Below are positions 32,014 through 38,687 of a DNA stretch of 64,000 nucleotides, piece after piece (positions within the stretch are counted from its first letter, which is position 1; each line of letters begins with the position of its first letter). Both the position numbers and the translations under genes were made by a program. Source of the stretch: Streptosporangiaceae bacterium (GTDB taxonomy: Bacteria; Actinomycetota; Actinomycetes; Streptosporangiales; Streptosporangiaceae); contig JAICWX010000003.1 in NCBI GenBank assembly GCA_025934635.1, positions 8,999-72,998 on the forward strand, read 5' to 3'. The notes below the pieces were generated by a model that was not told where the DNA came from, made no database searches, and was given only the letters and a program-made list of their open reading frames with translations.

Positions 32014-32685
32014 TTAGGTTCGCAGCCGACCGAGGGTGCGATCGGGGACGAACCAGATGACCGACACCATCGCGTACAGGATGTAGGCGATCCAGGGGAT
32101 GACGAAGGCCAGCGCGGTGCCGCCGGCGTAGAGCACGAGCGACGCCTGCGCCTTGATGCTCTGCCCGCTGACGGCCGCGACCGGCGAGTCGCGGCCGTCG
32201 GCGCGGATGATCACCGTGGCCAGCACGGTGAACGCCACGGCCGAGCCCAGGCACACCACCCCGTAGGTGGCGGCCGGGGCGGTCGACTCCCAGTGCTCGC
32301 CGATCCACTCGGTCAGCACCGGGATGAGCGAGAGCCAGAACAGCAGGTGCAGGTTGGCCCACATCACCGCCGGCGTCACCCGGCGGGCGGCCCGCAGCAG
32401 GTGGTGGTGGTTGTTCCAGTAGATGCCGATGAACGTGAAGCTCAGGATGTAGACCAGCAGGGCCGGGATCCGCCCGCTCAAGCCGTCCCGGCCGATGAAG
32501 CCGTCACCGACGGGTGCCTTGAGCTCGAGGGCCATGATCGTGATGATGACCGCGAGCACGCCGTCGCTGAACGCCTCGAGGCGCCCGGTCTCGGACTCGC
32601 CGGCCCCGCCGCCGGGAGTACCGCCGCCGGGAGTACCGCCGCCAGGAGTACCGCCGTCAGGGGTGCCGCCGCCCAGGATGCTCAT
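32014..32685 (-). CDS. TMEM175-family potassium channel-like protein (DUF1211)
   Basis: 223 residues. The family hallmark RLEAFSDGVLAVIITIMALEL (FSDGV motif on the pore-lining first helix) is followed by about five more membrane helices and WNNHHHLL. Bacterial relatives form K+-permeable tetramers. A Gly/Thr/Pro repeat (GGTPGGGTP, about residues 5-28) precedes the first helix and is encoded by near-perfect 15-bp DNA units (about 32605-32670). The start overlaps the AraC stop by four bases (ATGA), so the two are coupled. Confidence 0.82.
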   Translation of the reverse strand: MSILGGGTPDGGTPGGGTPGGGTPGGGAGESETGRLEAFSDGVLAVIITIMALELKAPVGDGFIGRDGLSGRIPALLVYILSFTFIGIYWNNHHHLLRAARRVTPAVMWANLHLLFWLSLIPVLTEWIGEHWESTAPAATYGVVCLGSAVAFTVLATVIIRADGRDSPVAAVSGQSIKAQASLVLYAGGTALAFVIPWIAYILYAMVSVIWFVPDRTLGRLRT

Positions 32686-33647
32686 GCGACCCGCTCCCGC
32701 TGGGCCAGGCTCTCCCGTTCGGCGGTGCGGTGCTGGTGCGGGCTGACGCCGCGGACCCGCTTGAAGGCCGCGCTCAGCGCGTACGGGGAGCTGTAGCCGA
32801 CGGTGCGGGCTACCGAGGCGACGGTCTCGGCCGGGTCCAGGATGAGGTCGGCGGCCAGCGTCACCCGCCACTGGGTGAGGAACTCCATCGGCGGCTGGCC
32901 GACCACGTCGGCGAAGCGCCGGGCCAGGGTGGCCCGGGATACCTGGGTCTGCCGGGCCAGCGTGCCGACCGTCCAGGCCTCGGCGGGGCTTTGCTGGAGC
33001 AGCCGGATGGCCTGGGCCACCACCGGGTCGCGCTGGGCGCGGTACCAGCCGGGCGCGGCCCGCTCGGTCCGGCTGAAGTAGCTGCGCACGGCGTCGATGA
33101 GCAGCAGGTCGAGCAGCCGGTCCAGGACCGCGTCCTGGCCTACCTCGTCGCGGACCATCTCGGCCGCGAGCAGGCCGAGCACCGGCGTCTGCCATTCGTC
33201 GCGGCGCAGCACCAGCCGGGGCGGCAGTGCGTCGAGCAGCCGCCGGCTGACCTCGCCCTCGGCGTTGTAGGTACCGGTGAGGACCTCGGTGGCGCCGTCG
33301 GCGGCGTTGCCCCAGCGGCGCACGCCGAAGACGCGCATCTGCGGGATCTCCTGCCCGTCCGGGGTGGTGCAGCGCTGGTCGGGATGGATGATCGCCTGCG
33401 GCGGGGTGGCCGGGTCGTCGGCGAACAGGTAGTGGTCCGGGCCGAGCACGATCGCCACGTCACCGCGGTCGAGGTGGCACGGCTCGCCGCCGTCGACGAC
33501 GAAGCAGGCGTGACCGCGGAGCACGGCGACCAGGGTCAGCGGCGCCTCATCCCTGATGTGCAGCGCCCAGGGCGGGTTCATGGTGCAGCGCAGCAGGAAG
33601 GCCCGGCGCGCGCGGGGGCCGTCCAGCAGCCCGGCGATGGCATCCAT
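32682..33647 (-). CDS. AraC-family regulator with N-terminal cupin
   Basis: 321 residues: cupin ligand-binding domain (about 10-180, with the barrel motif DRGDVAIVLGPDHYLF) and two helix-turn-helix units at the C-terminus (about 215-310, with VGQPPMEFLTQWRVTLAADLI and VGYSSPYALSAAFKR). ATG 33647 chosen; a TTG at 33656 is also in frame. It is divergent from a DUF1772 membrane gene across 114 bp, the usual layout for an AraC protein and its target, and is coupled to the TMEM175-like gene. Confidence 0.9.
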   Translation of the reverse strand: MDAIAGLLDGPRARRAFLLRCTMNPPWALHIRDEAPLTLVAVLRGHACFVVDGGEPCHLDRGDVAIVLGPDHYLFADDPATPPQAIIHPDQRCTTPDGQEIPQMRVFGVRRWGNAADGATEVLTGTYNAEGEVSRRLLDALPPRLVLRRDEWQTPVLGLLAAEMVRDEVGQDAVLDRLLDLLLIDAVRSYFSRTERAAPGWYRAQRDPVVAQAIRLLQQSPAEAWTVGTLARQTQVSRATLARRFADVVGQPPMEFLTQWRVTLAADLILDPAETVASVARTVGYSSPYALSAAFKRVRGVSPHQHRTAERESLAQRERVA

Positions 33648-33761
33648 GATCGACAACTTAGACGATCGCGTATCCGGTTGCGACTATGAGCCATTGGCTG
33701 TCGCACCCGGCTCGGCTTGACTGGCGGCATAAGAAAGCCGGCAAAGCCTTGGGAGACCATG

Positions 33762-34262
33762 ATGACCAGCACGTTTCTCCGTCTGACGACCCTGCTGGGG
33801 GCCGTGCTGACCATGGGCATGGTGGCTGGCACCTTCGCCCTCTACGCGCACACGGTCATGCCCGGCTTGCGCAAGACCGACGACCGCACCTTCGTCAGCG
33901 CCTTCCAGCAGCTCGACCGGGCCATCATCAATCCGTGGTTCATGATCTTCGCGTTCGGCGGCGCCCTGGTCCTCACCGCGGCGGCCGCCGTGGCGAACCG
34001 CGGGACGCCTGCCTTCGGCTGGATCGCCGCCGCGCTCGGCCTCTACCTCATCTGTGTCATCGTCACGGTGGCGGTCAACGTCCCGCTCAACGACGCGATG
34101 AAGGCGGCGGGCGACCCGGCCCGCATCAACGTCGCGCCGGTACGCGCCCAGTTCGGCGAGGCCCGCTGGGCCGCGTGGAACCTGCTCCGGGTCGCCACCA
34201 GCGTCCCGGCTTTCGCCCTGCTCACCTGGGCCCTCGTGCTCGGCGGCCGGGCGACCGCGTAG
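33762..34262 (+). CDS. DUF1772 membrane protein (anthrone-oxygenase-like family)
   Basis: 166 residues, four hydrophobic helices (about 8-30, 55-75, 85-108 and 145-163). The motif NVPLNDAMKA in the third loop is characteristic of DUF1772. Some fungal relatives act with anthrone oxygenases; bacterial function is unknown. ATG 33762 has GGGAG 6 bases upstream (ATG 33759 adjacent). Probably controlled by the divergent AraC protein. Confidence 0.8.
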   Translation: MTSTFLRLTTLLGAVLTMGMVAGTFALYAHTVMPGLRKTDDRTFVSAFQQLDRAIINPWFMIFAFGGALVLTAAAAVANRGTPAFGWIAAALGLYLICVIVTVAVNVPLNDAMKAAGDPARINVAPVRAQFGEARWAAWNLLRVATSVPAFALLTWALVLGGRATA

Positions 34263-34318
34263 CCGGCTTCTCAAACTGAGAGCCACGCGGCCGGCCTGAG
34301 CGCCAACGATGAGTAAAG

Positions 34319-34369
34319 CGTGTGCCACCCGCGGGTTTATTAGTCCTTGTACCCGGGGCGTGGCACACG
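34319..34369. terminator. Bidirectional hairpin terminator
   Basis: The perfect 10-bp stem CGTGTGCCAC / GTGGCACACG, with further pairing inside (GCGGGT / ACCCGG), lies between the convergent DUF1772 and Dps genes. TCTTTCC follows on the plus strand. Confidence 0.75.
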
Positions 34370-34416
34370 TCTTTCCTGGCCGCCCCCGGAGGGCGAACCA
34401 CCCATGGCGGTCCGGG

Positions 34417-34962
34417 TCACCCCTTCTTGGCGCGCTTGGCTGCCGCCTTCTCGGTGCGGGCGCCGGCGGTAGCCAGCGAGCCGTCGGGTGCCTCCAGGTG
34501 CGCCCGGACGAACCAGTGGAACTGCTCCAGCTGACCCGACTGCCCGATGAGCATGTCCTGGGTTACCTGGTCGAGTTCCTCGGTGCTGTCGATGGCCTGC
34601 CGGTGCGTCTCGATGATCCCGGTGTAGACGACATCGAGGGCGCCGAGGTGCTGCTGGGTGCCTGCGCGCCCGATGGAGTAGTCGTCCCAGTTGCGCTGGG
34701 CCACCAGCGCGCCCGGCGTGCCGACCGGCGAGCCGCCGAGCGTCGCAATCCGCTCCGCGAGCTCGTCGACCATGGCGCGGACCGCCTCGACCTGCGGGTC
34801 GAGCATCTTGTGGACGGCGATGAAGTTCGGCCCGGTCACGTTCCAGTGCACGTGCTTAAGGGTCAGCGCGAGGTCGCTCAGTGCGTTCAGCCGGTCCTGC
34901 AAGAGCTTGGTAACTCGTTCGGCGGTGTCGCTCTTCATCCCTGGCACGGTGTACTCCACCAT
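34417..34962 (-). CDS. dps: Dps-family ferritin-like DNA-protection protein
   Basis: 181 residues, four-helix ferritin-like fold. The ferroxidase-site stretches KHVHWNVTGPNFIAVHKMLDPQ and VDELAERIATLGG are intact. Dps dodecamers oxidise Fe2+ with peroxide and bind DNA. The lysine-rich C-terminal tail (KAAAKRAKKG) would supply DNA contacts. Start ATG 34962 has a GGGAGG site. The neighbouring mycothione reductase and MscL suggest a loose stress-response group, but the genes are separately transcribed. Confidence 0.92.
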   Translation of the reverse strand: MVEYTVPGMKSDTAERVTKLLQDRLNALSDLALTLKHVHWNVTGPNFIAVHKMLDPQVEAVRAMVDELAERIATLGGSPVGTPGALVAQRNWDDYSIGRAGTQQHLGALDVVYTGIIETHRQAIDSTEELDQVTQDMLIGQSGQLEQFHWFVRAHLEAPDGSLATAGARTEKAAAKRAKKG

Positions 34963-35048
34963 GACTGCCTCCCTGTTGATCCTCGGTAAGTCCGCGCTGC
35001 CTACCTCGGGAAGGCCGCTCTACACATCGGCCGCGATAATCCCGCTAG

Positions 35049-35471
35049 TTATCCCACCGGCTGGGGCTGCTCGCTGGCCGGCGCGATCTGGGCCGTGCAC
35101 TCGGGGCAGCGCCGCGCGGCCATCGGGACGCTCATCGTGCATTCGGGGCAGTCCCGGGTAGTCGCGTCCTTGTCCCGCTCGAACAGCTTCAGCAGCCGGC
35201 TGGCCGGCAGGACCATGGCGTAGTAGACCACCAGGGCCGAGATGAGAAAGGTCAGCGTCACGGTCAGGAACTGGCCGTAGGTGAAGGTGGCCTTGCCCAC
35301 CTTGAGGGAGAACTTCGCGAAGTCGGGCGTCCCGCCCACCAGCGACAGCAGCGGGTTCACGAACGAGGAGACGAACTGCTTGACCAGGTTGCTGAACTGG
35401 GTACCGATCACGACCGCGACAGCGAGCTCGATCAGGTTCCCGCGCATGATGAAATTCTTGAAGCCAGCCAT
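35049..35471 (-). CDS. mscL: Large-conductance mechanosensitive channel MscL with C-terminal zinc ribbon
   Basis: 140 residues from ATG 35471 (GTG 35483 also possible). The family N-terminus FKNFIMRGNLIELAVAVVIG leads into TM1; TM2 is about residues 65-90. After the usual short cytoplasmic region a ribbon with C108-x2-C111 and C122-x2-C125 (DCPEC and RCPEC) replaces the long C-terminal helix bundle. MscL opens under membrane tension to release solutes in osmotic downshock. The cysteine ribbon suggests a metal- or redox-responsive cytoplasmic cap. Confidence 0.92.
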   Translation of the reverse strand: MAGFKNFIMRGNLIELAVAVVIGTQFSNLVKQFVSSFVNPLLSLVGGTPDFAKFSLKVGKATFTYGQFLTVTLTFLISALVVYYAMVLPASRLLKLFERDKDATTRDCPECTMSVPMAARRCPECTAQIAPASEQPQPVG

Positions 35472-35556
35472 GAGCACCCGCACTTCCCCGCCGGCGAAAA
35501 CTAATCGCCGGCCCCGAGGCGGCCGCTTAGAACCTGCGTTTGAAAACTACGATTCG

Positions 35557-36915
35557 ATGATGCAGCACTTCACGTTGGCCATCATCGGATCCGGTTCGGG
35601 AAATTCGCTGGTGCCGGAGGATTCCGGGCACGGTCCCGTCGCGCTCATCGAGGACGGCCCCTTCGGCGGCACCTGCCTCAACCGGGGCTGCATTCCCACC
35701 AAGATCTTCGCGCACACCGCCGACGTCGCCGCCGAGATCCGCGCTGCGGCCGGGTTCGGCCTCGGCGCCGAGCTGACCGGCGTGGACTGGACGGCCGTCC
35801 AGGACCGGGTCTTCGCGCACACCGGCCAGATCTCCGCGGACGGCCGCCGGGACCGCGCGGACGCGGACGGGGTGACGCTGTTCGAAGGCCGGGCCCGCTT
35901 CCGCGGCCCGCACGAGCTGGTCATCGACGGCCGGACGCACATCACCGCCGACCGGATCGTGGTGGCGACCGGGGCCCGGCCGTCGGTCCCGCCGGTCATC
36001 GCCGAGTCCGGGGTCACCTTCCACACCTCCGACACCGTCATGGGAATCGACGAACTGCCCGCCAGCATGGTCATCGTCGGCGGCGGCTACGTCGCCGTCG
36101 AGTTCGCGCACATCTTCTCCTGCCTGGGCGTTGCCGTCCGCCTGGTCGAGCTGGCGCCCCGGCTGATCGACACGTTCGACACCTCGATCGCAGAGCGCTT
36201 CACCGCCCTGGCCGAACGCAAGTGGGATGTCCATCTGTCGGCGGAGATCACCGGGGTCCGGGCGGTTGGCACCGGAGTGGCCGTGGAACTCGAGGGCGGC
36301 CCGGCGGTGACGGGTGACCAGCTGCTAGTGGCTACCGGACGCCAGCCGAACTCCGATGACCTCGGCCTGGAGGCGGCCGGGGTCAGCCTGCGCGACGACG
36401 GGCGCATCGAGGTCGACGAGTACGGGCGGACGACGGCCGCGGGCATCTGGTCGCTGGGCGACGTCAGCTCGCCGTTCGAGCTCAAGCACGTAGCCAACGC
36501 CGAGGCCCGCACGCTGGCCCACAACCTGGCCCATCCCGGTGACCTGCGCCCGTTCCCGCACGACTGGGTGCCGGCCGCCGTGTTCACCGATCCGCAGGTC
36601 GCCACCGTCGGCGCCCGCTGCCAGGACCTGGACGGCCACCGGCCCTACGTGGCGGCCACGCAGGACTATGACGACACGACCTACGGGTGGGCGCTGCGGG
36701 ACACCAGCGGTGTCTGCACGCTGTACGCCGACCCGGCGACGGGCCAGCTCCTCGGCGCCCACGTCCTGGGCTCCCAGGCCGCGCTGCTGATCCAGCCGCT
36801 GGTGCAGGCCGCCTCGACCGGGCTGGGCGTGGCCGAGATGGCCCGGGGCCAGTACTGGATCCACCCGGCGCTCAGCGAGGTCGTGGAAAACGCCCTGCTC
36901 AAGCTGCCGCTGTAG
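35557..36915 (+). CDS. mtr: Mycothione reductase
   Basis: FAD/NADPH disulfide reductase that regenerates mycothiol from mycothione; 452 residues. It opens LAIIGSGSGNS (FAD loop), then the redox-active disulfide GGTCLNRGCIPTK, the NADPH loop IVGGGYVAVEF, the second FAD motif IWSLGDVSS and the C-terminal base histidine in YWIHPALSEVVENAL. The frame is open from 35281 but homology starts at 35557. No ribosome site is visible; TACGAT ends three bases before the ATG, with TTAGAA 15 bases upstream of it, so a leaderless mRNA is likely. It is divergent from mscL. Its presence places the host among mycothiol-making actinobacteria. Confidence 0.94.
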   Translation: MMQHFTLAIIGSGSGNSLVPEDSGHGPVALIEDGPFGGTCLNRGCIPTKIFAHTADVAAEIRAAAGFGLGAELTGVDWTAVQDRVFAHTGQISADGRRDRADADGVTLFEGRARFRGPHELVIDGRTHITADRIVVATGARPSVPPVIAESGVTFHTSDTVMGIDELPASMVIVGGGYVAVEFAHIFSCLGVAVRLVELAPRLIDTFDTSIAERFTALAERKWDVHLSAEITGVRAVGTGVAVELEGGPAVTGDQLLVATGRQPNSDDLGLEAAGVSLRDDGRIEVDEYGRTTAAGIWSLGDVSSPFELKHVANAEARTLAHNLAHPGDLRPFPHDWVPAAVFTDPQVATVGARCQDLDGHRPYVAATQDYDDTTYGWALRDTSGVCTLYADPATGQLLGAHVLGSQAALLIQPLVQAASTGLGVAEMARGQYWIHPALSEVVENALLKLPL

Positions 36916-36952
36916 GCGTTTACGGGGGCCGGCCCGGGATAGTCGACCGGTA

Positions 36953-38383
36953 GTGAAGACCGATACGCCGCGGACCGTCGGGCTGGCCGTGCTGGCCTTG
37001 TGCCTGGTGCAGTTCGTCGACGTCCTCGGCGTGACGGTCGTGGTGACGGCCCTGCCGGCGATGCTGGCGGACCTGCGGGCGCCCGCGGACGCGGCCAGCC
37101 TGATCTCAGCCGGCTACGCCATGTTCTTCGGCGGGCTGCTGATGACCGGCGCGCGGCTGGGTGACCGGTTCGGGCACCGGCGCACGATCCTGGCCGGCCT
37201 GCTGGTCTTCGCGGTGGCGGCGGTGATCGGCGCGACGGCGGCGTCCGCCGCCGTGCTCACCGCGGCGCGCTGCCTGCAGGGAGCCGCGGCGGCGCTGTCG
37301 GTCCCGTCGGCGCTGCGGCTGCTCACCACGATCACCGCCGACGGCCCGCAGCGCCGGAAGGCGATCGCGTGGTGGAGCGCGGCGGGAGCGGCGGCCGGCG
37401 CGAGCGGCTTCGTGGCCGGCGGGGTCGTGACCGGGCTGGTCGGCTGGCGGGCGGTCTTCTGGGCGTATCTTCCGCTGGCCCTGGCGCTGGCCGCGGCCAT
37501 CGGCCGGACGACCCCGCCCGATGGCGGCACGGACCGGTCGGTCCGGCTCAGCCTGGCCAGCGCGGCCGCCTTCACCGCGGCGGTGATGGCCTTCGTGGTC
37601 GCGACGACGCTGCTGCCCGAACACGGCCGGGTCGTGGCCGGCGCCGCCCTGCTCGGCGCCGCGGTCCTGCTGACGGGCTTGTTCGTGGTGCTCGACCGGC
37701 GCTCGGCGGCGCCGCTCCTGCCGCGAGGCGTGCTGCGGGAGCGGCCGCTGCGCGCGGGCGCGGCCGGCGGCCTGCTCAACACGGCGGCGACCAGTTCGGC
37801 CATCACCCTGGCCACGCTGTACCTGCAGGACGCGCGCGGGTACCGCCCGCTCACGGCCGGATTGATGCTGCTGCCCTTCAGCCTCGCCGTCGTCGGCGGC
37901 TCGGCGCTGGCCGCGCCGACGCTGGCCCGGTGGCGGCCCCAGCGTGTCATCGCGGCGGGACTGGGGCTCATCGCGGCCGGCGACGCCGCGCTCATCCCGG
38001 CCGCGAGCCGCCCGTGGGCCCTGCCGGCCTGCGTCGCCGTGGGCGGCGCCGGCATCGGCCTGTCCTCGGTCGCGGCGACCGGGCTCGGCACCAGCGTCCC
38101 GGTCGCCGCCCGCGGCACCGCCGCCGGGGTCATCAACACCGCCGCGCAGCTCGGCACCGCCCTCGGTGTCGCCATCTTGCTGCTCGTCGCCGCGCTGACC
38201 AGCGGGTTGCCCGGACCAGGACGGCCGGTTCCGGCCGCCGCGTGGGGCCTGGCCGCCGCGATCAGCGCGGCCGGCGCGATCGTCTTCGCACGCCGCGACC
38301 GGCGCGCGCTCGTCGCGGCCCGGGAAACGGCGCCATCCGCCCGGGACAAGCTCCCGGAAAACTTGAAAAGGGAACCTTTTTAA
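36953..38383 (+). CDS. MFS transporter, DHA2-like (14-helix) drug exporter
   Basis: 476 residues with about 14 hydrophobic helices. Motif A is GARLGDRFGHRR (between helices 2 and 3) and the helix-1 region FVDVLGVTVVVTALPAML fits DHA2 exporters. Start GTG 36953, 38 bases after the reductase stop, so it may be cotranscribed. The substrate is unknown. The stop region contains AAAAGG-N3-CCTTTT, a weak hairpin. Confidence 0.88.
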   Translation: MKTDTPRTVGLAVLALCLVQFVDVLGVTVVVTALPAMLADLRAPADAASLISAGYAMFFGGLLMTGARLGDRFGHRRTILAGLLVFAVAAVIGATAASAAVLTAARCLQGAAAALSVPSALRLLTTITADGPQRRKAIAWWSAAGAAAGASGFVAGGVVTGLVGWRAVFWAYLPLALALAAAIGRTTPPDGGTDRSVRLSLASAAAFTAAVMAFVVATTLLPEHGRVVAGAALLGAAVLLTGLFVVLDRRSAAPLLPRGVLRERPLRAGAAGGLLNTAATSSAITLATLYLQDARGYRPLTAGLMLLPFSLAVVGGSALAAPTLARWRPQRVIAAGLGLIAAGDAALIPAASRPWALPACVAVGGAGIGLSSVAATGLGTSVPVAARGTAAGVINTAAQLGTALGVAILLLVAALTSGLPGPGRPVPAAAWGLAAAISAAGAIVFARRDRRALVAARETAPSARDKLPENLKREPF

Positions 38384-38687
38384 GTGGCGAGAGCCCGGGC
38401 CGGCCAGGGCGCGCGACAGCTGAGCACGGCGCTGGCCACGTGGGGCCTGCGGGGCCGGAAGAGACGGAGATCGCGGTCTGCTAACGATCTCCGGAAATGA
38501 TCCTATTTGCTCATGTGAACTCGTGTTACGTTCCGGAAGTCTTACTTGCTGAAAATATCCAGTTTTTGTCACGCCGGGGGGTCTCGGCTGCCGCCAGGTG
38601 GGGAACGTCGGGTGCGGGGCCCGGCGGTGTTTCTCCGCGGGCGGTTGGGCAGGTGCCTTCCTCCGTGCTCGTTCCCTGCGAGGCGTC
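38384..38687. promoter_or_regulatory. 304-bp leader/promoter region of the conservon
   Basis: Holds a perfect 9-bp inverted repeat, CGGAGATCG-N11-CGATCTCCG (38464-38492), then a distinctly AT-rich stretch (about 38495-38570) that probably contains the cvn promoter. No credible gene is present. Confidence 0.5.
38464..38492. repeat. Perfect 9-bp inverted repeat
   Basis: CGGAGATCG-N11-CGATCTCCG, between the MFS gene and the conservon. It could terminate the MFS transcript or act as an operator for cvnA. Confidence 0.55.
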
